A DNA stretch of 64,000 nt from Eubacterium uniforme. GTDB lineage: Bacteria > Bacillota > Clostridia > Lachnospirales > Lachnospiraceae. Where the stretch lies: contig NZ_FUXZ01000004.1 of NCBI RefSeq assembly GCF_900167115.1, positions 186,001-250,000 of the forward strand, in the 5' to 3' direction. Both the position numbers and the translations under genes were made by a program. The notes beneath the pieces were generated by a model. That model saw only the letters and a program-made list of their open reading frames with translations, did not search any database and was not told the DNA's origin. Of this stretch, positions 52,606 to 62,589 are shown one piece after another (position 1 is the stretch's first letter; each line of letters opens with the position of its first letter).

Positions 52606-55182
52606 TTATTTAGTTGTAGCTACTAATTTTCCATCAGCGACATCAATTAAAATAGTATCTCCTTCTGATACATTGCCCTCTAAGATTAATCTAGCTGAAA
52701 GTGTTTCAACATTCTTCTGTAAAAATCTCTTAAGTGGTCTTGCACCATACGCTGGCTCATATCCTTCATCAATAATGAATGTCTTCGCACCATCAGTAAG
52801 GTCTACCTTAATGTCTCTATCTTTAAGTCTAGCATTTAATTCATTCATAAGAAGGTTAATGATTCCACCAATGTTATCCTTTGTAAGTGGCTTAAACATA
52901 ACTATTTCGTCAAGTCTGTTTAAGAACTCTGGTCTAAAGTGATTACGAACATCAGTCATTACAAGGTTTTCTGCCTCACTGCTGATATTTCCATTATCAT
53001 CAATTCCATCTAAAAGATATCCACTTCCTAAGTTAGAAGTCATGATAATAATTGTATTCTTAAAATCTACAAGTCTTCCCTGTGAATCTGTAATTCTACC
53101 ATCATCTAAAACCTGTAATAATACATTAAATACATCTGGATGAGCTTTTTCAACTTCATCAAAAAGAATAACACTATATGGCTTTCTTCTTACTGCTTCC
53201 GTAAGCTGGCCACCCTCATCATATCCAACATATCCCGGAGGCGCTCCTATAAGTCTTGATACAGAATGCTTCTCCATATACTCACTCATATCAATTCTTA
53301 CCATGTTGTTTTCATCATCAAACATGGACTCAGCAAGAGCCTTTGCAAGTTCAGTCTTACCAACACCAGTAGGGCCAAGGAACATAAATGAACCAATTGG
53401 TTTACCTGGATCCTTAATTCCAGCCTTTGATCTAATGATACTTTCTGTAACTAAGGATACACCTTCATCCTGACCAACAACTCTCTTATGAAGTTCTTCA
53501 TCAAGATGTAAAATCTTAGCTTTTTCCCCTTCATTTAATTTGGCAACTGGAATTCCAGTCCACTTTGAAACAATCTTCGCTATATCATCTTCAGATACAT
53601 TTTCATGAACATATGTATCTTCCTTTTTATTCTCTTCAGCTTCTTTTAACTGCTTTTCAATTTCAGGTAATTTACCATACTGAAGTTCTGCAACTTTTTC
53701 AAGGTCATTGCTGTTCTGCGCAACTTCAATCTGACTCTTAATATCATCTCTTTCTTCACGAAGTTTCTGAACCTTTTCAACATAACCTTTTTCGTTATCC
53801 CAATCAGCCTTCATGGCATTAAACTTATCCTTAAGTTCAGCAAGTTCCTTACTTAAGTCATCAAGTCTTTCCTTACTTAACTTATCCTCTTCTTTTTTAA
53901 GAGCCATTTGCTCGATTTCCATCTGCATAATCTTACGATTCAACTCATCAAGTTCAGCTGGCATAGAATCAAGCTCTGTTTTAATAAGTGCGCAAGCTTC
54001 ATCCACAAGATCAATAGCCTTGTCAGGCAAAAATCTATCTGATATGTATCTATTAGATAAAACTGCAGCAGAAACTAATGCGTTATCTGAAATCTTTACA
54101 CCATGGAATACTTCATATCTTTCCTTAAGTCCACGAAGAATTGAAATTGTATCTTCAACTGTCGGCTCATCAACTAAAACTGGCTGGAATCTTCGCTCTA
54201 GTGCAGCATCCTTTTCAATATACTCTCTATATTCATCAAGTGTTGTTGCACCGATACAGTGAAGTTCGCCTCTTGCAAGCATAGGCTTTAATAGCTGACC
54301 TGCATCCATTGCACCATCTGTTTTACCAGCACCAACTATAGTATGTAATTCATCTATAAATAGAAGAATCTGACCATCTGAGCTCTTTACATCATTAAGA
54401 ACTGCTTTAAGTCTTTCTTCAAATTCACCCCTGTACTTTGCACCAGCAATAAGTGCGCCCATATCAAGAGCAAATATCTTCTTATCCTTTAAACTATCAG
54501 GAACATCACCCTTTGCAATACGCTGTGCCAAGCCTTCAACTGCTGCTGTTTTACCAACACCAGGTTCACCTATAAGCACTGGATTATTCTTTGTCTTTCT
54601 ACTTAAAATTCTAATTATATGTCTAATCTCAGCATCTCTACCAATTACAGGATCCTGCTTACCAGTTTTTGCTTTCGCTACTAATTCCTGACCATATTTT
54701 TCAAGTGAATCATAAGTTGCTTCAGGATTATCACTTGTTACAACCTGGTTACCTCTAACTTCTGATAAAGCCTTAAGAAATCTATCCCTGGTAATACCAT
54801 ATTCATTCATAATTTCCTTAATACCAGCATTTGCATGTCTTTGCATAGTAAGGAAAAGATGCTCAATCGAAACATACTCATCACCCATGGCCTTAGCTTC
54901 ATCCTCGCCATGAATCAAAGTATCATTTAAGTTCTTACCAATATAGTTCTGGCCACCTGAAACCTTAACTCTTTTTTCAATTTTACTTTCCACATTCTTT
55001 GTAATATGATCTAAATCAATTTCCATCTTCCTTATAAGTTTTGGAATAAGACCATCTTCCTGAGTAAGCATAGCATATAGCAAATGCTCCTGCTCAATCT
55101 CTTGATTGCCATGATCAACTGCGATTTTTTCAGCCATTTGAATTGCTTCAATTGACTTTTGTGTAAATTTGTTGATATTCAT
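52606..55182 (-). CDS. clpB: ATP-dependent protein disaggregase ClpB
   Basis: This 858-residue Hsp100 chaperone has an N-terminal repeat domain, a first AAA+ domain ([22 protein letters not shown]), the long coiled-coil middle domain (about residues 405-525) and a second AAA+ domain ([32 protein letters not shown]). It rescues aggregated proteins with DnaK. Presence of the M domain and lack of a ClpP-binding loop distinguish it from ClpC/A. ATG at 55182 with GGAGGG upstream, and a CIRCE element at the promoter. Confidence 0.97.
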   Translation of the reverse strand: MNINKFTQKSIEAIQMAEKIAVDHGNQEIEQEHLLYAMLTQEDGLIPKLIRKMEIDLDHITKNVESKIEKRVKVSGGQNYIGKNLNDTLIHGEDEAKAMGDEYVSIEHLFLTMQRHANAGIKEIMNEYGITRDRFLKALSEVRGNQVVTSDNPEATYDSLEKYGQELVAKAKTGKQDPVIGRDAEIRHIIRILSRKTKNNPVLIGEPGVGKTAAVEGLAQRIAKGDVPDSLKDKKIFALDMGALIAGAKYRGEFEERLKAVLNDVKSSDGQILLFIDELHTIVGAGKTDGAMDAGQLLKPMLARGELHCIGATTLDEYREYIEKDAALERRFQPVLVDEPTVEDTISILRGLKERYEVFHGVKISDNALVSAAVLSNRYISDRFLPDKAIDLVDEACALIKTELDSMPAELDELNRKIMQMEIEQMALKKEEDKLSKERLDDLSKELAELKDKFNAMKADWDNEKGYVEKVQKLREERDDIKSQIEVAQNSNDLEKVAELQYGKLPEIEKQLKEAEENKKEDTYVHENVSEDDIAKIVSKWTGIPVAKLNEGEKAKILHLDEELHKRVVGQDEGVSLVTESIIRSKAGIKDPGKPIGSFMFLGPTGVGKTELAKALAESMFDDENNMVRIDMSEYMEKHSVSRLIGAPPGYVGYDEGGQLTEAVRRKPYSVILFDEVEKAHPDVFNVLLQVLDDGRITDSQGRLVDFKNTIIIMTSNLGSGYLLDGIDDNGNISSEAENLVMTDVRNHFRPEFLNRLDEIVMFKPLTKDNIGGIINLLMNELNARLKDRDIKVDLTDGAKTFIIDEGYEPAYGARPLKRFLQKNVETLSARLILEGNVSEGDTILIDVADGKLVATTK

Positions 55183-55274
55183 AGTGTTTCCCTCCTTTTT
55201 TTACTACTATCTATCAGGAATTTTGAATAGCATAAATGGGCCACATATCGTAGCCCAACTCTTAACCTAAACTC

Positions 55275-55303
55275 ATATTAGCACAAAAATTAGCACTCGT
55301 CAA
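55275..55303 (-). promoter_or_regulatory. Promoter of clpB
   Basis: TTGACG (55298-55303) and TAATAT (55275-55280) are 17 bases apart on the minus strand; the -35 lies inside the CIRCE element. Confidence 0.85.
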
Positions 55304-55316
55304 TAGAGAGTGCTAA
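55290..55316. promoter_or_regulatory. CIRCE element (HrcA operator)
   Basis: TTAGCACTC-N9-GAGTGCTAA matches the CIRCE consensus perfectly, and it covers the clpB -35. HrcA should repress clpB until heat stress. Confidence 0.97.
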
Positions 55317-55346
55317 TAATTTTTAAATTCTTTTATATACGAAATA

Positions 55347-55403
55347 GATATTCGTTTTAATCAAAAAGAAATTCGTTTTAAAATAATTTATAACGAATTT
55401 CTT
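55347..55403. repeat. 57-bp direct repeat, copy A (left of the HTH-ATPase gene)
   Basis: It is 54/57 identical to copy B at 56501-56557. Inside, ATTCGTTTTAA occurs at 55350-55360 and 55371-55381 (21 apart) and in inverted form (TTATAACGAAT) at 55388-55398. The right part can fold as a hairpin after the stop at 55409. The copy sits 44 bases upstream of the clpB -35. Confidence 0.9.
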
Positions 55404-55408
55404 TTATC

Positions 55409-56425
55409 TTATTTTGTATTCATAACATGATTATACATTTTCTTCACATCATCACTCATGCCCTTTATAACTAATTTTACATTAGGATTATTATTAGCAA
55501 ATACGATAAATAATTGATGTGCAAATCCCTGTCCCATCCAGTCTAGACCTTCAAAATCAAGTTCCACCTCACTAAACTCTTCTAATCCAGCACATAATCT
55601 TTTAGCCTGAGATCTAGACGTTGGACTACTACCGTAAATATTTTTCAAAGCAATACTTGTACGATTAAATCCTCCATCAACATCAGAATATCTATCAAAT
55701 AACTCTTTCATATTTTTTCTAGTTTCATTATTAAGCGACATATACAATGCTGTGCCTTTTTCATTTTTTATAGGATTATCAAGAAGTATACTTTCATCAT
55801 ATTTATCAACGTGAAAAAGTTTTCCACTAGATATAATAAGAAATTCATCCATTATTCTTGAAGTAAAAAAGATACCTTCACCAGAATGATACTCTTTCTT
55901 AGTCGTAATTTTTCCTTTAAATAATTCATTCACTGCATCTTCAATAGTCTTCAATTTAAAGAAATCTTTAATATGTTCAAATATTCCAATTCCATCATCA
56001 GCAATCCAAATACTCGTTTTTACTGCGTCCTTATTAATTATAATAACGCATTTTTCAGCTTCGGAGTGATCTATTACATTATTAAACATTTCTCCAAATG
56101 CATATTCCCAAATCTTATACGTATTATCGGAAAACTCTCCAACAACTGGTTTTACATACTTATCAAATGTATATAATTCTTCCTCTATCTCGCCTGCTTT
56201 CCTACTTAAAATATACTTTTTTCTTTCACCCGTCAAACTATAAACGTCTCTTTTTTCTCGTTTTATAATACCTTCATTAATTAATTCGTTTATATACGTA
56301 TGAACTGTATTTTGATTTATATTAAAGTTATCTGCAACCTTTTTAGTTATCCCTTCTTCTTTCTGTTCTATTTTCTCTAGCAAGTAGTTTTTTATTGCAT
56401 TTTTCTTTGTTTCAGTAAATCTCAT
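55409..56425 (-). CDS. HTH / GHKL ATPase / STAS-like DUF4325 protein
   Basis: This 338-residue protein has a winged helix (residues 1-65; ITKKVADNFNINQNTVHTYI), a GHKL ATPase domain (N box EMFNNVIDH at 112-120, ADDGIGI at 142-148, SGEGIFFTSR at 181-190) and a C-terminal STAS-like DUF4325 domain (about 255-335). The ATPase-STAS pairing recalls anti-sigma factor kinases and antagonists in one chain, here joined to a DNA-binding head. It is probably a regulator or a switch. ATG at 56425 with GGAGGTG upstream. It is bracketed by 57-bp repeats that hold likely binding sites. Confidence 0.8.
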   Translation of the reverse strand: MRFTETKKNAIKNYLLEKIEQKEEGITKKVADNFNINQNTVHTYINELINEGIIKREKRDVYSLTGERKKYILSRKAGEIEEELYTFDKYVKPVVGEFSDNTYKIWEYAFGEMFNNVIDHSEAEKCVIIINKDAVKTSIWIADDGIGIFEHIKDFFKLKTIEDAVNELFKGKITTKKEYHSGEGIFFTSRIMDEFLIISSGKLFHVDKYDESILLDNPIKNEKGTALYMSLNNETRKNMKELFDRYSDVDGGFNRTSIALKNIYGSSPTSRSQAKRLCAGLEEFSEVELDFEGLDWMGQGFAHQLFIVFANNNPNVKLVIKGMSDDVKKMYNHVMNTK

Positions 56426-56468
56426 AATTCACCTCCTTACAGACCAGTCTCCTCATCACTATATAGAT

Positions 56469-56498
56469 ATTATAGACTTTATTTCCATATATCGTCAA
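56469..56498 (-). promoter_or_regulatory. Promoter of the HTH-ATPase gene
   Basis: TTGACG (56493-56498) and a perfect TATAAT (56469-56474) are 18 bases apart on the minus strand. The nearest half-site of repeat B begins 5 bases upstream of the -35. Confidence 0.8.
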
Positions 56499-56500
56499 GG

Positions 56501-56557
56501 GATATTCGTTTTAAGCAAAAAGAAATTCGTTTTAAAATATTTTAAAACGAATTTCTT
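56501..56557. repeat. 57-bp direct repeat, copy B (right of the HTH-ATPase gene)
   Basis: Half-sites ATTCGTTTTAA lie at 56504-56514 and 56525-56535, and inverted TTAAAACGAAT at 56542-56552. The segment 56520-56557 is a perfect 38-bp palindrome, followed on the minus strand by TTTTTG, so it may also end transcription of the gene at 56564. Confidence 0.9.
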
Positions 56558-56563
56558 AATTAA

Positions 56564-57004
56564 TTATTCATTATCTAATACTTCCATTTCCACAATACAA
56601 AAATCTAAAACATCATCGTAAGACTGACTAGACGAAGACTTATCCGTATAAGTAATCTTTTCTTTTGAAACATCCTCAAAAGTAAGATTATCTCTATTTG
56701 ATAAAACCACCATCTTAACTTCTCTCATCTTATTACTATAAACAAATCCATCTAATCTTGATTGTGCCATTTCTCCAGATAACTCAAACTTATTCTTATA
56801 TGTTATTCCATTATAAACCCACAAACCATCATTATTCTTATAATATGCATTCTCCAAACTAAGTGTGGTTGCTTCGGTTTGAGTTTCATTATACTTTTCT
56901 TGTTCGTAGTACTCTTTCATTTTCTTATTTTCATGTTTATCCCAAATTAGTATCGCTGCACAAATCAAAGCAGTAATAACAACTCTAATGATTCTCTTTT
57001 TCAT
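56564..57004 (-). CDS. Hypothetical membrane-anchored protein
   Basis: This 146-residue protein has a basic start (MKKRIIRVV), one membrane segment at about residues 6-21, then a charged stretch and an external domain of about 100 residues (NAYYKNNDGLWVYNGITYKNKFELSG). No lipobox and no family I recognise. It follows the alpha-galactosidase gene by 24 bases, so it may be in the same transcript, and ends seven bases before repeat B. Confidence 0.65.
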   Translation of the reverse strand: MKKRIIRVVITALICAAILIWDKHENKKMKEYYEQEKYNETQTEATTLSLENAYYKNNDGLWVYNGITYKNKFELSGEMAQSRLDGFVYSNKMREVKMVVLSNRDNLTFEDVSKEKITYTDKSSSSQSYDDVLDFCIVEMEVLDNE

Positions 57005-57028
57005 TTTGTCTCACTTTCTAGTTATATA

Positions 57029-59455
57029 TTATTCCCCTTCCATAAAATACATCCTACTTCCTAAATCCTGGAAATATCTCACACTTTCATCATAGCCAGT
57101 TCCACCAAATGCCTGCTTAAGATTTATACCTGCATTCATAAGCACGCTACCATATGCAACATAATCTTCACACTCACCTGGCATTGTCACATGTCTTGCT
57201 ATAATGTTATGAAGAAGTGAATCCTGTTTAATATGAACTGGAGATGCTGTATTAATTAGATCTCCAAAATTCTTAATATTATATCTCTTACTTTCATTTG
57301 TAAAATGATATTTAATATCACTATCAAGTCCCATAGGTTTGAAATATTCATACTGTTTATTAGGTTCAACTAATGCCTGAATAATCATACCCACTGCTGC
57401 CTTTTTATCCTTTGAAACAACAGTCCATTCATTAATATTACCATGACCAAATACATCCTCATTTCTATATTCAGTATGTTCGCCATGAAGAAGCATTCTG
57501 CGTCCTCTATAGAATGAACCAAACTGAAAAACATCTCTCCAGTTTTTATATGTTTCAATCTGTCTTTTTATAATAGCAAGTTCTTCCTTCTTTAAATCGC
57601 ATAGATTTATCTCATATCCGAAATTACCAAATGCAGCCACATTAAATCTAGTATCAAGCGGTGACTTACGAAGTGTTTGATGGTTTGGACTTGCCGAAAC
57701 ATGAGCACTAACTGTACTTAGAGGATATCCATAACTATAACCTGTCTGACAAGTTACTCTATATAAGCAGTCAGTATCATCACTTGCCCATATCTGTGGG
57801 AAGTATGATATTATTCCTAAGTCAAATCTATTACCACCACTTGCGCATCCCTCAAATAAAATATCTGGAAATTTTTCGGTAAGTGTAGCCATCACTTTAT
57901 ATAATCCAATTACATATCTGTGATATACTTCACCCTGTTTCTCTGCAGGAAGATACTTAGAATATACATCAGTAAATACTCTATTCATATCCCACTTAAC
58001 ATATGAAATATTTGCACCAGCAAATACATCTGACATTGCACTAATAATATACTCAACAACATCAGGATTACAAAGGTCAAGTATTCTTTGTGTTCTTCCT
58101 TCTGAATGTGGTTTATCCTTTAAGTCCATAGCCCAATCAGGATGTTCTCTATATAAATCACTATCAACAGAAACCATCTCAGGTTCGACCCATATACCAA
58201 ACATTAAACCTAGATCATTTACTTTCTTTGCAAGGGACCCAAGTCCATTAGGTAATTTCTTTTTGTTAACATACCAGTCTCCAAGAGAGCAACTATCATC
58301 ATCTCTCTTTCCAAACCAGCCATCATCCATAACAAAAAGTTCAATTCCCACATCCTTAGAAGCCTTTGCAAGCTTAAGTAATTTACTTTCATTTATATCA
58401 AAATATGCCGCTTCCCAACTATTAAGTAAAACTGGTCTAATTTTATTTTTCCAATTTCCTCTAACTATATTCTCACGAACAAATCTATGCATATTCTGGC
58501 TCATTCCATTAAAACCATTCTTAGAATATGTCATAACAGATTCTGGAGTTTCAAATTCCTCGTTCGCATCTATCACAAAGTTAAATCCATCTGGACTAAT
58601 ACCGTGAACAAATCTAAGTTTATAATGTGCAGATACTTCACACGCCTCATAATGATTACCACTATACACTAAATTAATGCCGTAACATTCACCAGTATTT
58701 TCTGTTGCGCCATTCTTATAAATCATAACAAATGGATTTGCCTTATTTGATGATATACCATCCCTACTACTGTTTACAAATTTACCTGCAGTAAGTCTTC
58801 TATCATTCCTCTGCATTTCCCTTGCCCAAGCTCCATTAAATGTAGTGAATGTATAATCGTTAGTTGCAAAGTCAAGTTGATTACTCATAAGTCTTAGTAG
58901 CGATATGCTACTATCTCCATCATTTTTAAAAACTGCACGTTTTGTAATAACATCTTTATCATAGAAAACATCATATATTAAAATAAGTTTCTGTTTATAA
59001 TAATCATCTACCAGCGTAATTTGGAGTTCTATATCCTTATTATCTATGGTTTCATTTCCTTCTTCTTTATACTCTATATATGATGATGGAAGAGTATTAA
59101 TCTCACTCTTCTTATCCAAAACAGATGCACTTTTAAACAGAAAATCAGAAGTTCTACATCCATCAGAATTAATAACTTCAATAAAAGGCTCCCTTAAATC
59201 ACTCTTTCCTAAAGTTGATATTTCAAGCCTCATATCATCTAATGAAAAACTTCTATCTTCATTTGTATAATTAGCTGTTGCACCAGGTGCATATGCATGT
59301 TGCTCAGCTAAACATAATAAATCTTCCTTTTCTTCTATTCTAATTTTTTCACCATAATAAAGGTGTTCAAGCTGTCCTGTTTTTATCACACGAAATGCAT
59401 ATGTTGTATTCTTTGTATCAAGAACAAACCATTCATTATCAAAATTTCTAATCAT
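57029..59455 (-). CDS. Alpha-galactosidase, GH36
   Basis: This 808-residue protein has no signal peptide and works in the cytoplasm on raffinose-type sugars or melibiose. It has an N-terminal beta-sandwich, a (beta/alpha)8 barrel with the nucleophile Asp489 (YVKWDMNR) and acid/base Asp559 (WASDDTDC), and a C-terminal beta domain. The spacing of 70 residues between the two equals that in the Geobacillus enzyme AgaA. It is longer than the usual 730 residues. Start ATG at 59455. A sugar symporter gene precedes it by 39 bases. Confidence 0.93.
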   Translation of the reverse strand: MIRNFDNEWFVLDTKNTTYAFRVIKTGQLEHLYYGEKIRIEEKEDLLCLAEQHAYAPGATANYTNEDRSFSLDDMRLEISTLGKSDLREPFIEVINSDGCRTSDFLFKSASVLDKKSEINTLPSSYIEYKEEGNETIDNKDIELQITLVDDYYKQKLILIYDVFYDKDVITKRAVFKNDGDSSISLLRLMSNQLDFATNDYTFTTFNGAWAREMQRNDRRLTAGKFVNSSRDGISSNKANPFVMIYKNGATENTGECYGINLVYSGNHYEACEVSAHYKLRFVHGISPDGFNFVIDANEEFETPESVMTYSKNGFNGMSQNMHRFVRENIVRGNWKNKIRPVLLNSWEAAYFDINESKLLKLAKASKDVGIELFVMDDGWFGKRDDDSCSLGDWYVNKKKLPNGLGSLAKKVNDLGLMFGIWVEPEMVSVDSDLYREHPDWAMDLKDKPHSEGRTQRILDLCNPDVVEYIISAMSDVFAGANISYVKWDMNRVFTDVYSKYLPAEKQGEVYHRYVIGLYKVMATLTEKFPDILFEGCASGGNRFDLGIISYFPQIWASDDTDCLYRVTCQTGYSYGYPLSTVSAHVSASPNHQTLRKSPLDTRFNVAAFGNFGYEINLCDLKKEELAIIKRQIETYKNWRDVFQFGSFYRGRRMLLHGEHTEYRNEDVFGHGNINEWTVVSKDKKAAVGMIIQALVEPNKQYEYFKPMGLDSDIKYHFTNESKRYNIKNFGDLINTASPVHIKQDSLLHNIIARHVTMPGECEDYVAYGSVLMNAGINLKQAFGGTGYDESVRYFQDLGSRMYFMEGE

Positions 59456-59494
59456 CTTCTCTCCTTTTATTAACCTCTATCTATAGCACATACT

Positions 59495-60925
59495 TTATTC
59501 TTTTTCCTGCTGTCTTCTATCTTTTATCTGCTTTGAAATCTCTTCTATCTTTTCATCTGTTAAAATATATTTTTTCTTAAAATATACAACTGCAATTATA
59601 AGACCAATGATTGGAAGAATGGTCATTGTCATCCTTAGTCCCATTTTGCTACTATCTGATACACCTTTTGATAAATCCATCGTCTGTTCAGCTTCTGTTG
59701 TTGCCTTACTACTAAGTGAAAAAATAGATAAACTAATTGATGCAACGAATGCAGCAATACCACTTGCAAGTTTTACCACAAATGTCTGCATTGAAAAAAT
59801 AACTGATTCATCTCTTCTACTATTTTTTATTTCTCCATAATCAACAGTATTAGCTAAAAAGATAGTAGTTAAAACTTGTAGCATTCCATTTGCTGCAAAT
59901 ATAAAGAATGCAGGAATAAATGTAACATATACACTACCAATTCCAATGTTTATTATTGCAAAGAGTGCTGCATATCCAAGTAGCGCACTTATTATACATA
60001 TATAGTACATCTTTATTGTATTAAAGAACTTTCTAAGAAGTGGGAAAAATAACATCATTGCTAAAATCTGTATTCCACCACCAAATGTATTAAAAAGTGT
60101 GTATCCATCAAACCAACTTTCTCCACCAAAGTCATATTTAAAGAAATATATAACAAGGTTAGAAGTAATGTATACTGCACAGTTTATAAGCACTATTGTA
60201 ACAACTATTGTCATAGCCTGATCGTTCGATAAAAGTGCTTTAAACATATCTGAAACGCTAGCCGTCTTCATATTAACTGTAGATTTTTCTTTTATATTCA
60301 TACATGTAATGGTTATAAAAACTATAAATATAATTGCAACTATTAGAGCAAACCATTTAAAACCATACATCTCAATCTTTCTATTAGAAAGGTTATCACC
60401 ACCTATGTTTCCAAGTCCATATACAAATTTCATTGTAAGAATCATTACTAATGCTGAACCCACGCCCGCTGCAGATCTAGCAAGAGTAGTAAGGTTTTCT
60501 CTCTCTCTACCGCTTTCAGTAAATGCCGGAATCATTGACCAATATGGAATATCCATCATAGTATATGTAACACCCCACATTATATAAGTGATTGCTGCAT
60601 ATGCTGTAAGAGAACCTGCTGAGAAAGACGCCGGTGCACTGAACATTAAAAACAATAATACAGCATTTGTTAATGTTCCAATCATAAGCCATGGTCTAAA
60701 CTTTCCCCACTTAGTTTGAGTTTTAGCAACTATTACACCCATAATAGGATCGTTAAATGCATCAAAAATTCTTGCAATTAAAAGTATAATGCCCATAGCA
60801 AATGCTGATACTCCCATAACATCCTGGTAGTAATAAAGCACATAACTAGCTGACAACATATATACCATATCCTTACCTACAGCACCAAGCCCATAGGAAG
60901 CTTTTTCTCTAAATGATAAATTCAT
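59495..60925 (-). CDS. GPH-family sugar:cation symporter (MelB-like)
   Basis: This 476-residue membrane transporter has about 12 membrane segments and the GPH family marks: N-terminal REKASYGLGAVGKDMVY, FNDPIMGVIVAKTQTKWGKFRPW and the MWGVTYTMMDIPYWSMIPAFT block. It likely brings in melibiose or another alpha-galactoside for the enzyme encoded next. ATG at 60925 with AGGAGG upstream. A perfect 12-bp inverted repeat lies just before the ribosome site. Confidence 0.9.
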   Translation of the reverse strand: MNLSFREKASYGLGAVGKDMVYMLSASYVLYYYQDVMGVSAFAMGIILLIARIFDAFNDPIMGVIVAKTQTKWGKFRPWLMIGTLTNAVLLFLMFSAPASFSAGSLTAYAAITYIMWGVTYTMMDIPYWSMIPAFTESGRERENLTTLARSAAGVGSALVMILTMKFVYGLGNIGGDNLSNRKIEMYGFKWFALIVAIIFIVFITITCMNIKEKSTVNMKTASVSDMFKALLSNDQAMTIVVTIVLINCAVYITSNLVIYFFKYDFGGESWFDGYTLFNTFGGGIQILAMMLFFPLLRKFFNTIKMYYICIISALLGYAALFAIINIGIGSVYVTFIPAFFIFAANGMLQVLTTIFLANTVDYGEIKNSRRDESVIFSMQTFVVKLASGIAAFVASISLSIFSLSSKATTEAEQTMDLSKGVSDSSKMGLRMTMTILPIIGLIIAVVYFKKKYILTDEKIEEISKQIKDRRQQEKE

Positions 60926-60941
60926 AATATCCTCCTTCTCT

Positions 60942-60970
60942 TTAGTTAGTATTAAAACAATACTAACTAA
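60942..60970. promoter_or_regulatory. Perfect inverted repeat upstream of the symporter
   Basis: TTAGTTAGTATT (60942-60953) and AATACTAACTAA (60959-60970) flank a 5-nt loop right before the ribosome site. It could be an operator for a sugar repressor or a translational hairpin. TTGCAA lies just upstream as a possible -35. Confidence 0.55.
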
Positions 60971-61002
60971 CGTTGCAACTCACCCCTAGTTCCCCTATTA
61001 TT

Positions 61003-61035
61003 TTTAAAACAAGCCCCTTGCATACGCAAGAGGCT
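61003..61035 (-). terminator. Terminator of the MurG-like glycosyltransferase gene
   Basis: AGCCTCTTGC and GCAAGGGGCT pair around GTAT on the minus strand, followed by TGTTTT. It lies ten bases after the stop. Confidence 0.78.
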
Positions 61036-61045
61036 ATATGTTATA

Positions 61046-62533
61046 TTACTTCTTCATGTTCATTGCCAATTCAATTACCTTATATGCCCCGCTATAAATT
61101 TCCATTTTATTATTTTTCTTTATATTTTCGCACATATCTATTAGGAAATCGTCATCTTTTATAAACATGTCTATCATCTGATTTATGTGAGGAATATCTC
61201 TACTTTCAATAGTTCCATCTCCAATTTCACAACTGTGAATTGCTCCCCACATCTCATGCTTTCCAACTCTCTTAATAAAGAGTTTTGGAATCGGATAGAA
61301 TGCTAACTCACTTGGCTTTGTCACAAGTACATCCGCACTTCTCATAAGAAGGTTTGTCGAATATACTGCTTCAAAAATATTCTTATGATAAAAAGCATGT
61401 ATACCTTTTATTTCAATATTTTCATCTAATGCATCTTCTGAAAACTTCTTTGTATCCTCAAAATCATCGAAGTGTTCAAAAGATACACCCTTCATATCTG
61501 GAATACTCTTAAGCAAATCATCCCATACATTTTTATAATCACCTACGTTTATATATAAAACAACTTTTTTCTTTTTGATAAGTGGAAGTATGTGCTTTAT
61601 AATTCCAGCAAATATCTCCTTCTGTGCTCCCGCACCACCTATCGACATTAGAAAACGAATTGCCTTTTTATTCTTCTTCCTTTGGATTCTTGCATCACAA
61701 TCACTTTCAATGCTCGCAACAATCTCATGGTCAATATAGTGTCCTGTGTATACAAGGTCATTTGCTGGCATAGGACTATTGACCTTCTTTTTATTCATTC
61801 CATTTAAAATTCTATAACCCTGATATGCAAAGTGACACTGCACAGTGTGCAATGACCCTTCTGCTAGATGCAAAGCCATAGGCCAATTATCAGGAATTGC
61901 ATTAACCACATATTTCATTCCTGCATGCACTGCCGCCTGGGCTGGCCAGCAGTGCGTACCTACAACAGGAATTTCATCTGGCACGTTTTTGAAAACAGGT
62001 GCCATAAGCTCTGCTCTCTTTTGATCCCCACTATTGTATGTTAATGATCTAAAACCTTCGTAATTAAGTGGCTCCCAAACAAATCTGTTGAAAATGGGAT
62101 CTTTCGAAAGCCTTGATCCTAATGAATACAATTTATTCTGCTCACTTATAATCTTGGTACACACTGTGTCTGGATAACCATTAAGGTCCATCCAGTATGG
62201 CGTATATCCCATGTAATGTGCACATGATGCCATTGCCATAGAGATTCGGTAATGTCCAAATCCCATTCGAATATTTCCAACTATTAACCCTTTTTCTAAA
62301 TCAAACTTCTCTACAGAACTCTCTTCATCCGTCTGTTTTTTAGTTGTGACTTTAATATCTTTTACTCCAAGACTATCTCCGATATATTTATTATCGGCAA
62401 TCGTAACATATAATTCTTTATTAGAATCATCCCCATACTTCTTAAAGCATTTTTGCTTCCCTTTTAAGGACTTCTTATAAGCTCTACTCGTGATTTTATT
62501 CTCAAAAACCACACTTGCTCTATCACTCTTCAT
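61046..62533 (-). CDS. Uncharacterised MurG/MGDG synthase-like glycosyltransferase
   Basis: This 495-residue soluble protein is unfamiliar at family level. It has a basic N-terminal region of about 85 residues, then a GT-B-like layout: a glycine-rich acceptor loop (IVGNIRMGFGHYRISMAMA), a middle HCWPAQAAVHAGMKYVVNAIPDNW, a second glycine loop (FLMSIGGAGAQKEIF), and a late RSADVLVTKPSELAFYPIPK that resembles the donor site of MurG and diglucosyl-diacylglycerol synthases. It may glycosylate a lipid. It follows a TetR gene by 56 bases, so the two are likely co-transcribed. Confidence 0.6.
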   Translation of the reverse strand: MKSDRASVVFENKITSRAYKKSLKGKQKCFKKYGDDSNKELYVTIADNKYIGDSLGVKDIKVTTKKQTDEESSVEKFDLEKGLIVGNIRMGFGHYRISMAMASCAHYMGYTPYWMDLNGYPDTVCTKIISEQNKLYSLGSRLSKDPIFNRFVWEPLNYEGFRSLTYNSGDQKRAELMAPVFKNVPDEIPVVGTHCWPAQAAVHAGMKYVVNAIPDNWPMALHLAEGSLHTVQCHFAYQGYRILNGMNKKKVNSPMPANDLVYTGHYIDHEIVASIESDCDARIQRKKNKKAIRFLMSIGGAGAQKEIFAGIIKHILPLIKKKKVVLYINVGDYKNVWDDLLKSIPDMKGVSFEHFDDFEDTKKFSEDALDENIEIKGIHAFYHKNIFEAVYSTNLLMRSADVLVTKPSELAFYPIPKLFIKRVGKHEMWGAIHSCEIGDGTIESRDIPHINQMIDMFIKDDDFLIDMCENIKKNNKMEIYSGAYKVIELAMNMKK

Positions 62534-62589
62534 TTCACCCTACTCCTAAATTCCTCTTTACTAATCCTTCGGTTTATCCTGTCCCCAAA

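Noticed and set aside
53813-54262. 149-codon plus-strand frame inside clpB
   Set aside because: Serine/leucine-rich antisense of the ClpB middle domain; clpB is intact.
55347-56557. Insertion sequence or integron cassette
   Set aside because: No transposase or integrase is present, the repeats are direct not inverted at the ends, and they hold phased half-sites. A regulatory reading is at least as good, so I list it as a repeat, not a mobile element.
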